Shown: positions 6,352 through 14,823 of the stretch, piece after piece | Position numbering within the stretch: position 1 is the first letter of the stretch | Layout: each line of letters opens with the position of its first letter | Assembly: GCA_002505685.1 (NCBI GenBank) | Contig: DAVT01000015.1 | Coordinates: 1 to 19,770, forward strand | Source: Euryarchaeota archaeon UBA501 | GTDB taxonomy: Archaea > Thermoplasmatota > Poseidoniia > Poseidoniales > Thalassarchaeaceae | DNA: 19,770 nucleotides | Reading direction: 5' to 3' | Notes under the pieces: generated by a model | What the model saw: the letters and a program-made list of their open reading frames with translations, nothing else | What the model was told of the DNA's origin: nothing | Database searches by the model: none | Translations under genes and position numbers: made by a program

Positions 6352-9122
6352 TCGAATTCGACTAGTTCACTTTCCAAGTCGGCGAACTCATCTTCATCGA
6401 CTTCGTTGGTTCTTGAATTGGATGAATCTAGCATTTTCTCCATGTCATCTTTTGATAATGTGATTATCATGTACAACCCGATTAGGGCTACAACGGCCCC
6501 CACAACTATCGCGAAAACGACCCATGGCGATGCGAGTCCGTCTCCCGAATTGACATCAACAATCGGGATGATTTCTTCGCCCTCAGAATCGGTTGTAGGA
6601 ATTGGAATGGTGTGATAATACGTCTTGGGTTCAGTCCAGTTTCCATTTTCAAGTACTCTTGCTTCAAGTCGATGGGCCCCCGGTTGGAGTTCACTTATTC
6701 CAACGACAACCTTGCATTCCCAATCTTTGGGATTTAACGCGCTCGGGTCGCTTGCCGGACAATCCGCCTCAAACTCTGACCAAACCAAACCATCCCAGCG
6801 AATTTGCATCATCCAAGGTGAAGAGTCATCGGGGTCGTGGATGGCAACGATGAATTCTACATCAAGGGGGACTTCAAGTGGACCCCATGTCAGCTGAACG
6901 GGGTCGTTGACTTCAGAAACATCAATTTCAATTGGAGCCGTTAAACTACCATCATGGCTTGTAACAGTCAAGTTCCAACCAGTGGATAGACCAGACCAAT
7001 CGGATGAGGGGACGATTCGAAGTACTGAGGTCAATACTGTAACAGAGATGTGCGGGTGTGATCCACTGATTTCAAATTCAAGTGCGTCCCCATCTTCGTC
7101 CCACCCAAGTTCCGTAAGTGGAATTTCTAAGGGTGTATCTTCAACAACTGAGACTCGAGTCAAGTTGATTCTTGGGGCATCTGGCACTGGGGTAATTTCG
7201 ACATCAATGATGCTAGAAATTGGTGTGCTGGTCCCATCAGAGACAAAGACCTCGACGGTGGTATTCCCATGCCAGTTTAGGATTGGGTTCAAAGCAACAT
7301 TGTTTACAGTCCATGAGACATCGATACCTGCTGGAGACGATGCATTGACTATCGTTACGTTTGCACCTTCGGGATCTTCAAAGTAAGATGTGAAATTGTA
7401 AACAAATTCATCACCATCTTCCGCAATTTGTACCGACGGGAGGTCGCTAATTTGAATCACAGAATCATCAACAGGAACAACTACTGCGCTGAGATTCAAC
7501 TGGGTTACAAACGTGGAATCATATCGATCTCTGATGGTTAAATTGAGGGTTTCGGTACCACTCCATTCAGGCAAACCTGTGTGTTCACACGTTATGTGTG
7601 GCGATTCAAGATAGCAATGCATCTGATTGGTATTGGGTAGGTGTGGAAGCATATCGACAATGGGGGTTATGCCATCTGGGTCCACAATAAAATCAGAGAA
7701 GGGGAGGCTAGACATGCCATGTTGTGGCACGAGAATCGATGGTAGAGGCGATACTTGCACAGGTACACGATTTTCTCGATAGAAATCGATTTCCAAGTAA
7801 GAGGGCATGCCATACCAATCTACATCGATTCGAATGGAGCGATTTCCTGGCGGGACTCCCTCGGTTGAGACCTCGCAATACGTCGATGATTTGGTCCCAT
7901 TTTCTATCGAGGAAGTGAAAACACCGGTAGAGTTGATCTCAAAATCAGCATAATCTGCTGGATCCCACCAATCTCCACCTTCTTCAATTGTACAAAGTAC
8001 CGTTGTTCCAATTGGTAGGCCTCCATTTCGATGAGTGAGAGTGGTGGATACTGACACAAAACGACCCATGCTCCCATCAGATTCTGAGATGTCCGATATG
8101 TTTGCATCCATCGGCATAAACCGAGCGCCTGTCAAATCCTCATAGATGTAAGCGTCAGAGTCAGATGGTGATTGCCAATTTGATTCGCGATTGGTCGCTT
8201 GTAGCCATTGTTCATGTTCACCCTTCAGCATCAAATCAAGGTAAGGGCGGATGTGATTCGAAGCGTGTTCCTGCTGATATGTACGATTCATATCCGACGA
8301 GCCGTCATTGAACCAATCCCATCCGGTGTTCTCATCCTTATACTGTACATGATTCGCTCCAATCACCGACATGTAGTGCCAAGGAATTTGTTGGTCATCT
8401 AGCCATTGCTCTACATTGGTATTGGCTTTTGCAATATTGTCTAAAGTGCCAGTAAGGTATAGTCCCATTCCTGGTTCAGGTGACGGGCCGAAAGATGAAT
8501 CCGGAATATCTGTGTTGGCATTTTCTAGACCCAATGCCACTAGAGCTGTTGGCAATGGGATAGTCACATATTCTCTCCATGCCCCTGCCATGATAAGTTG
8601 ACATTGAGCAGCCTGTTTTGCCCCTAGTCCGTGCCCCCCAATACCCCAATGCTCTAAGTCAAATGCATCACGCATATTTGGCGGATCACCCTCAAAACTA
8701 CCATTGAGGTGATTGTATTCTAGCCGATACCAAAGCATGATAATTGAGACACATTGGCTTTGAGTTTCGGCTGAATTCCAATCGGGCGGGAGCACGATTG
8801 TGATATATCCTGACGTCGCCAGATGCTGACCTAACCAGTCATACTGATCATTGGCTTCCCCATCATCTCCAATCCAAATTAGCACTGGATACGGGCCCGA
8901 TGTGTTGTCGATGGGTTTGCCGGAACCTTCCTCAGTTGCAGGATAGTAGATTTGTCCGATATGTGTATCATTGGTATCATCTGACCAAATCATACTCTGT
9001 GAACTAGAAAAGAAGGTGTCTTCTTCAAACACTTCACTGTAGTTTGAGTCCGATGCGCTGCTAGAATGGGTTGCAATGAGCAACATCACACAAAGAATCA
9101 GTGCCTTTCGAGCACCCGCCAT
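6348..9122 (-). CDS. Cell-surface protein: serine-less alpha/beta-hydrolase head, cadherin-like repeats, C-terminal TM anchor
   Basis: The 924-residue product starts with a signal peptide (1-23). Residues about 55-300 form an alpha/beta-hydrolase of the dienelactone-hydrolase / PET-hydrolase-like type: 'GPYPVLIWIGD', 'LGQHLATSGYITIVLP', the elbow at 161-168, TGTLDNI with the acid D228, and GANHVQ with H258. The nucleophile elbow reads G-H-G-L-G (163-167), so Gly165 stands where Ser is expected. Three cadherin/Ig-like repeats follow at about 460-550, 555-645 and 650-740, with D-x-D-G and V-x-E-D signatures, then an Ig-like segment. A TM helix at 866-889 precedes a short acidic cytoplasmic tail. 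Many N-x-S/T sites are present. It is probably a surface-anchored binding or scaffold protein. Its TAG overlaps the TAA of the carboxyltransferase gene within CTAA (6348-6351). It starts 46 bp after the end of aroE on the same strand. Confidence 0.88.
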   Translation of the reverse strand: MAGARKALILCVMLLIATHSSSASDSNYSEVFEEDTFFSSSQSMIWSDDTNDTHIGQIYYPATEEGSGKPIDNTSGPYPVLIWIGDDGEANDQYDWLGQHLATSGYITIVLPPDWNSAETQSQCVSIIMLWYRLEYNHLNGSFEGDPPNMRDAFDLEHWGIGGHGLGAKQAAQCQLIMAGAWREYVTIPLPTALVALGLENANTDIPDSSFGPSPEPGMGLYLTGTLDNIAKANTNVEQWLDDQQIPWHYMSVIGANHVQYKDENTGWDWFNDGSSDMNRTYQQEHASNHIRPYLDLMLKGEHEQWLQATNRESNWQSPSDSDAYIYEDLTGARFMPMDANISDISESDGSMGRFVSVSTTLTHRNGGLPIGTTVLCTIEEGGDWWDPADYADFEINSTGVFTSSIENGTKSSTYCEVSTEGVPPGNRSIRIDVDWYGMPSYLEIDFYRENRVPVQVSPLPSILVPQHGMSSLPFSDFIVDPDGITPIVDMLPHLPNTNQMHCYLESPHITCEHTGLPEWSGTETLNLTIRDRYDSTFVTQLNLSAVVVPVDDSVIQISDLPSVQIAEDGDEFVYNFTSYFEDPEGANVTIVNASSPAGIDVSWTVNNVALNPILNWHGNTTVEVFVSDGTSTPISSIIDVEITPVPDAPRINLTRVSVVEDTPLEIPLTELGWDEDGDALEFEISGSHPHISVTVLTSVLRIVPSSDWSGLSTGWNLTVTSHDGSLTAPIEIDVSEVNDPVQLTWGPLEVPLDVEFIVAIHDPDDSSPWMMQIRWDGLVWSEFEADCPASDPSALNPKDWECKVVVGISELQPGAHRLEARVLENGNWTEPKTYYHTIPIPTTDSEGEEIIPIVDVNSGDGLASPWVVFAIVVGAVVALIGLYMIITLSKDDMEKMLDSSNSRTNEVDEDEFADLESELVEFD

Positions 9123-9168
9123 GCATCTTGTGTATGGACAATCACACTTGAAGTCGACGCAAGGAAGT

Positions 9169-10197
9169 TCAATCCGCCCTAAGGGCGGATTCTAAACGAC
9201 TCAACCAAGTCATGGTTAACCCCAAACCGGGGAGTAAATGATGGGCCTCGGGCTCGAATAAATCTGCCCAAGCGCATAGGTGTTGCGATGCTAGCAACCA
9301 GCGACCATCTAAACTTGTACCCGATTCAGTAGATTCCAACAAATTACTGCCTTGGACATTGTAAGAAGAATTCACGTGTAAATCAGCTGTGGCCGAAGGG
9401 ATGGAAAAGGAACTACCGGGTTCCAAATCGAAATCAATAAGCAACCTCATCCCAATATGATCTACCACCGTATCTCCTTCGATCAAATGGCCATGCCATG
9501 GGCCTCTATTGCCTAATGAACGACGCCCTCCCATCGACCAAATTCTGCCTCCTGCTTGCGACCATGCGACTGCGGAGGAACGGGCAGCCCCACCTCCCCC
9601 ATTCATACAGAGAAGTGGGGCTTCATCATCTTGAACTTCAAAGTCAAACCCGAAATGTCGAGCAACTGCAACCAAACCCCGCCCATCTGTACCTGCACAA
9701 TACCAGTGCTCCCCGTTCCAACGGAGTTGATTCACCGTACCATTTTCAAGACTCTTGTCTAGAGAATGGACTCCAGATCGTGTCGTCAATAGATGCTTCA
9801 AAGGGCTCGTTAAAGATATCCAAGATTCGGATTCTGCCCGAACCGTTTTCCGGGGATTGGTGGACATAGGTACATGCGTTTCTCCGTAGGGGATATAATC
9901 CGAATCTGCATCCAATACCGTAGATACAATTTCTGTTGCGGATTGAATTAGATTTCCAAGTGAAGAGGGGGCTGAAATATCACCATACAAACGATTGCTA
10001 ACCTCAATTTGTTGACGACTTTTTGTCACCCAAGCCCAAGCCATTGGGGAATTCACATCATTTGATTCAATCAGTCGCATCTCTGAGATTTCAAGGTCGA
10101 CGTCTTGTCGTTTCAGATGTGATACAACAAGCGACATGAGAAGAGGGGAAAGTGAATGGTGAATCGGTTTGCCAGCAACGGCATATCGAATCTGCAT
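9169..10197 (-). CDS. aroE: Shikimate dehydrogenase family protein, long and divergent
   Basis: AroE reduces 3-dehydroshikimate to shikimate with NADPH in aromatic amino-acid synthesis. The substrate site is present: GKPIHHSLSP with S15 and S17, the catalytic lysine in LTSPLKH (K134), N156 in GTVNQL and D171 in GTDGRG (normally NTDG). The NADP site follows as MNGGGGAAR (198-206). About 115 residues separate the SLSP motif from the lysine, roughly twice the usual spacing, and the 342-residue length compares with about 270-290. The late 'vyDvvYnP..T' region is poorly matched, although DGRWLLASQHLCAW fits the usual C-terminal helix. ATG 10197 has GAGG 3 nt upstream; a GTG start at 10248 is possible. 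It is divergent from fhs. Family membership is firm; activity on shikimate is inferred. Confidence 0.85.
   Translation of the reverse strand: MQIRYAVAGKPIHHSLSPLLMSLVVSHLKRQDVDLEISEMRLIESNDVNSPMAWAWVTKSRQQIEVSNRLYGDISAPSSLGNLIQSATEIVSTVLDADSDYIPYGETHVPMSTNPRKTVRAESESWISLTSPLKHLLTTRSGVHSLDKSLENGTVNQLRWNGEHWYCAGTDGRGLVAVARHFGFDFEVQDDEAPLLCMNGGGGAARSSAVAWSQAGGRIWSMGGRRSLGNRGPWHGHLIEGDTVVDHIGMRLLIDFDLEPGSSFSIPSATADLHVNSSYNVQGSNLLESTESGTSLDGRWLLASQHLCAWADLFEPEAHHLLPGLGLTMTWLSRLESALRAD
9171..9191 (-). repeat. 10-bp perfect palindrome over the last codons of aroE
   Basis: AATCCGCCCT and AGGGCGGATT pair perfectly around one base. The element covers the last seven sense codons of aroE and most of its TGA, 49 nt upstream of the surface-protein ATG. 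In RNA it would be a strong GC hairpin between two same-strand genes. It has no T-run, so it is not a classical terminator. Confidence 0.4.
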
Positions 10198-10243
10198 GCG
10201 CCTCAGGTATCCGTACCCCCCATCCTTCAAAAACAACCGGATG

Positions 10244-10258
10244 CGCACCTACGGTGCG
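10244..10258. promoter_or_regulatory. 6-bp palindrome with TAC centre between aroE and fhs
   Basis: CGCACC and GGTGCG pair around TAC in the 105-bp divergent gap. The palindrome is 46 bases before the aroE ATG and 44 bases before the fhs ATG, almost midway. An operator for both genes is possible, but no regulator is known. Confidence 0.4.
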
Positions 10259-10302
10259 TATTTCCATGAAGGCTTGAATACCGGGAGTGGTGCAGCCAGT
10301 TC

Positions 10303-12018
10303 ATGGCCACCGACCTAGAGATCGCTCACGCGGCATCCCCTGCCCCGATTGAAGAGATTGCATGGAAGATAGGAATCGGCATAGACGAGCTTATTCCCAT
10401 GGGCCGAGGAATGGCCAAAATCACTTGGGACGGATTGAAATCTAAATTCGATTCGACAAGGGGAGCATATGTCTTGATCACAAGTGTAAATCCAACACCA
10501 TTTGGAGAAGGTAAGACCGTGACCACAATTGGTTTGACACAGGCACTCAACAGAATTGGACAAAATGCGACCTGCACTTTGCGAGAACCAAGTATGGGAC
10601 CTGTCTTTGGAATCAAGGGAGGGGCAGCCGGAGGAGGATACAGTCAAGTGCTCCCGATGGAGGCGATTAACCTACACTTTACAGGTGATCTACACGCAGT
10701 GACAAGCGCTCACAATCTCTGTTCAGCAATGTTAGACAATCACATCTATTTTGGAAATGAATGTGATATCGATACCAACAGAATTCTTTGGCCTCGAGTT
10801 ATCGACATGAATGATCGCTCGCTTCGAAATATCGCCATTGGATTGGGTGGACCCAAAAACGGTGTAGCCAGAGAAGAGAGATTCGACATTACCGCAGCTT
10901 CGGAGGTCATGGCCATTCTCGCCTTGGCCTCGGATTATGCAGATTTGAGGCATAGATTGGGTGAAATTGTCATCGCTGAAAGCCGTTCAGGTTATCCTGT
11001 CAAGGCTGATGATATTGGGGCTGCGGGAGCGATGGCATTGTTGCTCAGGGAAGCATTTTTGCCAAACTTGGTTCAAACGATAGAGAATGACCCTGCCTTC
11101 ATTCATGCAGGGCCATTCGCAAATATCGCCCATGGAAATTCTAGTATCATCGCCGACCGAATCGCGCTGGGCGTCTCCGATTACGTGGTCACCGAAGCAG
11201 GATTTGGTGCTGACATGGGGGCTGAGAAAATGATGCACATTAAGGCCGCAGCAAGCGGCGTGCCACCCGACTGTGTCGTTGTCAACGTAACGGTGCGAAG
11301 CATGAAGATGCACGGAGGGGGGTTTAGTACGGGAGGAGGTTCGAGACCTAGACCCGAAGAAATCGCAACGGAAAATGTGGAGGCGGTTCAAGCAGGCGCT
11401 GCAACCAATTTGGCTCGCCACATTCGAAATATGTCCAGATTCGGTGTACCTGTTATCGCCAGCGTCAACGTGTTTCCAACAGATACTGATGCCGAAATTC
11501 AATCTTTGATTGATGAATCAAAAAAGGCTGGAGCAATGGATGCAGTGGTCTCTAGAGTCCATGCTGAAGGTGGGGAAGGCGGTGTAGATTTGGCTAGAGC
11601 CGTAGTCTCAGCATGCCAATCGCATATTGCGGATGGTCGACCATTTGAACCATTGTTTGGGCCCAATGCTCCGCTTGAAGAAAAGATTCTGCGCATTGCA
11701 ACAAATGTCTACGGTGCAGCGAGCATTGATTTGGCACCTAAGGCATTGAAGGAATTGAAAACACTCCAAGATTGGGGTTATGGAAATCTAGCGGTTTGTA
11801 TGGCAAAAACCCAGTATTCCTTTTCCCACGAGATGAAGGAGTTGGGTGCACCGAGTGGATTTACCCTCCCAATTCGCGAACTACGTTTGAACGCTGGTGC
11901 TGGATTTATTGTGGCTGTTTGTGGTACGATGATGACAATGCCAGGGTTGCCAAGGATCCCAGCGGGAGAAAACATGGACATGGACGAAGATGGAAATCTC
12001 CTCGGTATGTTTGGCTAG
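10303..12018 (+). CDS. fhs: Formate-tetrahydrofolate ligase (10-formyl-THF synthetase)
   Basis: This enzyme joins formate and tetrahydrofolate with ATP to give 10-formyl-THF for purine and one-carbon metabolism. The 571-residue sequence is collinear with the family (usually about 555-560). It shows the P-loop PTPFGEGKT (64-72) with the following VTTIGLTQAL helix, the conserved REPSMGPVFGIKGGAAGGG block, 'INLHFTGDLHAVTSAHNL', 'GFGADMGAEKMMHIK', and the C-terminal 'PGLPRIPAGENMDMDEDG'. No domain is missing and no fusion to FolD is seen. It is divergent from aroE and is followed 66 bp later by pelA on the same strand. Fhs is mostly bacterial and patchy in archaea, so acquisition by transfer is plausible. 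Confidence 0.97.
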   Translation: MATDLEIAHAASPAPIEEIAWKIGIGIDELIPMGRGMAKITWDGLKSKFDSTRGAYVLITSVNPTPFGEGKTVTTIGLTQALNRIGQNATCTLREPSMGPVFGIKGGAAGGGYSQVLPMEAINLHFTGDLHAVTSAHNLCSAMLDNHIYFGNECDIDTNRILWPRVIDMNDRSLRNIAIGLGGPKNGVAREERFDITAASEVMAILALASDYADLRHRLGEIVIAESRSGYPVKADDIGAAGAMALLLREAFLPNLVQTIENDPAFIHAGPFANIAHGNSSIIADRIALGVSDYVVTEAGFGADMGAEKMMHIKAAASGVPPDCVVVNVTVRSMKMHGGGFSTGGGSRPRPEEIATENVEAVQAGAATNLARHIRNMSRFGVPVIASVNVFPTDTDAEIQSLIDESKKAGAMDAVVSRVHAEGGEGGVDLARAVVSACQSHIADGRPFEPLFGPNAPLEEKILRIATNVYGAASIDLAPKALKELKTLQDWGYGNLAVCMAKTQYSFSHEMKELGAPSGFTLPIRELRLNAGAGFIVAVCGTMMTMPGLPRIPAGENMDMDEDGNLLGMFG

Positions 12019-12084
12019 GTGATTTGATGCAGGTTCCAATCTTTCTCGCGATGGGCAATATATTCTCAACCCCGGGTGCCTGAA

Positions 12085-13131
12085 ATGCAACAAATCAAGC
12101 GGATTGAGGATGGGGTTCGCCTTCGGGTTCAGTACGAAGATGACTTGTGGGTTCTCGATCAAATGATTCGAGAAGGTTGTAAAGTTGGGATGATGGGATT
12201 CAGGCGGGACCAGAGTACTGGTACACAAGCCTCAGGTCGTGCAAAATCTGCGGACCGGAAACCGATGTGGATTGTGCTGGATGCTGAAACCACCGAATTC
12301 CAACCCTTCACCGACAATTTGCGAATACACGGCATTATTTCCGAAGCTGAATTGGACAAAGGTAGCCACCATACACACGCGGTAGGACCTCGTGATGAAA
12401 TCGAAATCTCATGGGTTGGAGGAATCCCCGAGGTTGACCGAAATTTATTGGCTCAATCCATTCAAGAAGGAGGAAGAGGAAGGGTTGCAATCGCAGTTGT
12501 CGAGAGTGATGAAATCTTGCTCTTCGAAATCGCTCAACATGGAATGCGACAGGTTGGAGATACGTTTACCCTCCGCGGAGGAGGGAAACGAGAAGCAAAA
12601 TCTACCGAAGTTCGCAAAGAATTCTTGACCAAAGTTGCACAACAGGCATCCAAAGCAATCTCATCAGATATGCCAATCGTGATATGTGGACCCGGAATGG
12701 CAAGAGAACAATTCGAAAATTACCTCAAAGCCACGGGGGAAGGGCATCGAATTGTCAACGTCGCCACCAGTATCGGTGGCCGTTCAGCTGCGAATGAGGT
12801 CATGAGAGAGGGGGCAGCAGATGCTGTGCTAGGAGAATTTGCTATGGCCAAACAATCGAAATTAGTTGAAGAGGGTTTGAAGCGAATTTCCACGAGGGGG
12901 GCTGTAGCCTATGGTCGTGCTGAATTGGGGAGCGCTGTGGAACAAGGTTCGATTGAAACACTAGTCATTGAGGCCAGCCTTTTGCGTAGTGATTCATTTT
13001 GGGCTGATGCCGCATCTAGTGTACGCGCCAATGGTGGAAATGTTGTACAAGCCAGTGCCGATCACGATGCGGGAGAAGAGCTGATGGGACTTGGTGGCGC
13101 GATTGGTTTGCTAAGATGGGCCTTGGAATAG
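12085..13131 (+). CDS. pelA: Pelota / Dom34 mRNA surveillance factor
   Basis: Archaeal Pelota binds the A site of stalled ribosomes with aEF1A and, with ABCE1, splits them. The 348-residue protein shows the Sm-like N-domain with the family signature 'VRLRVQYEDDLWVLDQMI' (about 10-27), including the E-D-L-W core. A central eRF1-like domain lacking the GGQ motif follows (about 130-255, with VAIAVVESDEILLFEI and IVICGPGMAREQF). The C-domain (about 258-348) ends GLGGAIGLLRWALE. ATG 12085 follows GGGTG at 6 nt; an in-frame GTG at 12076 would add three residues. It lies 30 bp upstream of the kinase gene and may share a transcript with the sugar-acid operon. Confidence 0.93.
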   Translation: MQQIKRIEDGVRLRVQYEDDLWVLDQMIREGCKVGMMGFRRDQSTGTQASGRAKSADRKPMWIVLDAETTEFQPFTDNLRIHGIISEAELDKGSHHTHAVGPRDEIEISWVGGIPEVDRNLLAQSIQEGGRGRVAIAVVESDEILLFEIAQHGMRQVGDTFTLRGGGKREAKSTEVRKEFLTKVAQQASKAISSDMPIVICGPGMAREQFENYLKATGEGHRIVNVATSIGGRSAANEVMREGAADAVLGEFAMAKQSKLVEEGLKRISTRGAVAYGRAELGSAVEQGSIETLVIEASLLRSDSFWADAASSVRANGGNVVQASADHDAGEELMGLGGAIGLLRWALE

Positions 13132-13161
13132 TTTGAGACCCGACGTCCCTTGCCACGGGTT

Positions 13162-14160
13162 ATGCCAACCCCTGCGGGTCGTATCGTTTGCTTTGGAGAA
13201 GCGATGTTACGGGAATCTGAGGGGACCATAACACCCGGTGGTGCAGAGTACAACGTCGCTTGTGCATTGGCTCGGATAGGGACCAGTGCAGCATGGGTTA
13301 GTGTCCTTCCCAACGATGAAACGATGGTTGAAAGTACGGGAAAGGAGGCTGGAGTTCATCTTGAAATTCAGCGCTCTGAGTTGCCGGTTGGCCGGTATAC
13401 AATCGATTCAGTTGCTCAATCAGTAATCTATGATAGAGCCAATTCAGGCTTCGCTCATCTCAATCCGAGTGATTTCGATTGGAGAACGCTCCTCAGCGGT
13501 GCTAGATGGCTGGTGCTCAGTGGCATCACACCACTTCTGGGAGAGGGGGCGCGTTCAGCATGGGGAGGTGCACTGACGTTTGCTGAATTAGATGGGACCT
13601 TGATTGCAATGGATTTCAACCACCGCCCTGCATTGGCAAGCATCGAAGAGTTGTGGGCAATTGTTCGACCACGTATGCGAATGTTCCATGTTCTAGTGCT
13701 TTCAGCCGAAAGTTTGGCACGCATAGCCGAACTTGAAGGAATGGAAAAACCAACCACTTACGATGAAAATATCGAGGCTTTGGCTGAATTGAGAAGGAGG
13801 TTTCTCATCCCGCATTTGTGCTGTACATTCAAGCGACCAGAAACACTTGGTACACAGAGGCGCTGGTCTGTTATCGCCCATTCCTTTGGTCTCGATTCTA
13901 CCGAACAGGATGCAATCATACACTCACCTGTGGAGCACTTGGGTGGTGGAGATGCGTGGCTTGCAGGTTTCCTAGATGCTTTGAGTGAGCATGGGCATGG
14001 ACCAGTATCTCCATTGATTGGAGCAATGCGAGGAGATTTACTGGCGGCCTTAAGTCAGCAGACGAAGGGAGATGTTTCGCAGGTGAGTCGGGGCCAATTG
14101 GATGAATATGAAGCAAAACGCAACTGGAAACAAGAGGGTGATCGGACCCTTGCAATTTGA
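13162..14160 (+). CDS. kdgK: PfkB-family sugar kinase, 2-keto-3-deoxygluconate (KDG) kinase-like
   Basis: This 332-residue ribokinase-fold kinase most likely phosphorylates a 2-keto-3-deoxy sugar acid at C6. It shows the first PfkB signature GGAEYNVACALARIG (26-40), the 'MDFNHRPALAS' block (150-160) typical of KDG and 5-dehydro-2-deoxygluconate kinases, and the catalytic GGGDAWLAGF (261-270) with D264 as base (normally GAGD). Substrate choice comes from the neighbours: the next gene is a KDPG-type aldolase 6 bp downstream and then a sugar-acid dehydratase. ATG 13162 is preferred to an in-frame TTG at 13150. A weak inverted repeat ACCCG/CGGGT sits just before the ATG. Confidence 0.85.
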   Translation: MPTPAGRIVCFGEAMLRESEGTITPGGAEYNVACALARIGTSAAWVSVLPNDETMVESTGKEAGVHLEIQRSELPVGRYTIDSVAQSVIYDRANSGFAHLNPSDFDWRTLLSGARWLVLSGITPLLGEGARSAWGGALTFAELDGTLIAMDFNHRPALASIEELWAIVRPRMRMFHVLVLSAESLARIAELEGMEKPTTYDENIEALAELRRRFLIPHLCCTFKRPETLGTQRRWSVIAHSFGLDSTEQDAIIHSPVEHLGGGDAWLAGFLDALSEHGHGPVSPLIGAMRGDLLAALSQQTKGDVSQVSRGQLDEYEAKRNWKQEGDRTLAI

Positions 14161-14166
14161 GGTGCG

Positions 14167-14823
14167 ATGATGGATCCTCTCACTTTGACAAAAAACCGCT
14201 TGAAAGAGGCAGGCGTTATTGCAATCCTTCGAGGTCAGGCCCCCTCAAAATTGTTCCAACGGGGAATCGCATTGGCTGAGATGGGTTACACTGCAATCGA
14301 GGTCACTCTCGATAGCAAAGATGCATTGGAAACCATTGAGAGATTGCGAAAAGCGTTACCTGATTCTGTACTCATCGGGGTTGGAACTGTTCTCAATCAC
14401 GGGCAAATTGAGGGTTGCATGGATGCAGGTATTACGTTTGCATTGTCGCCAACATTTCCCGAAGGTATGATTGAGGGTTTTCACTCCAATGGCATTCTAG
14501 CAATCCCCGGGGTTCGCAATGTCTCTGAACTACGGTTGGCTCAGCAAGCAGGCGCTCAAATCGTCAAACTCTTTCCGTCATCTGAATGGACCCCTGAACA
14601 ATTGGAGGATGTAAGCATCCCATGCATACCAGTGGGAGGTATTGATCACCAATCCATTTGGCCTTGGCTCGATGCAGGAGCATGGTGTGTGGGAATGGGC
14701 GCAAATTTGTGCGGTTCTGATTTGGACCAAGAAGGGGATGACAACCTAGATTGGATTCAAAATCAGGAACAACAGGCACGGGACATATTCATGGAACTCC
14801 AACGCCGGCATAACACTGCGTGA
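14167..14823 (+). CDS. eda: 2-keto-3-deoxy-6-phosphogluconate aldolase family (Eda/DgoA type)
   Basis: This class I aldolase splits KDPG (or KDPGal) into pyruvate and glyceraldehyde 3-phosphate through a lysine Schiff base. At 218 residues it has the family length and all key motifs: R22 in ILRGQ, E45 in IEVTLDS, GVGTVLN (71-77), LSPTFPE (93-99), and K134 in QIVKLFPSS, with PVGGI later as part of the phosphate site. GAGGTG, overlapping the stop of the kinase gene, is the ribosome-binding site for ATG 14167 (ATG 14170 is a close alternative). Six bases separate it from the kinase, and it overlaps the dehydratase by 4 bases, so the three are one operon. This bacterial-type aldolase differs from the DapA-like KDG aldolase of thermophilic archaea. 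Confidence 0.93.
   Translation: MMDPLTLTKNRLKEAGVIAILRGQAPSKLFQRGIALAEMGYTAIEVTLDSKDALETIERLRKALPDSVLIGVGTVLNHGQIEGCMDAGITFALSPTFPEGMIEGFHSNGILAIPGVRNVSELRLAQQAGAQIVKLFPSSEWTPEQLEDVSIPCIPVGGIDHQSIWPWLDAGAWCVGMGANLCGSDLDQEGDDNLDWIQNQEQQARDIFMELQRRHNTA

Noticed and set aside
10987..11502. Minus-strand frame of 171 codons opposite fhs
   Set aside because: fhs is collinear with its family over the whole length, so this is its antisense shadow.
13137..13185. Inverted repeats around the kinase start (GACCCG with CGGGTC, ACCCG with CGGGT)
   Set aside because: The arms are 5-6 bp with long spacers and partly in codons; chance cannot be excluded.
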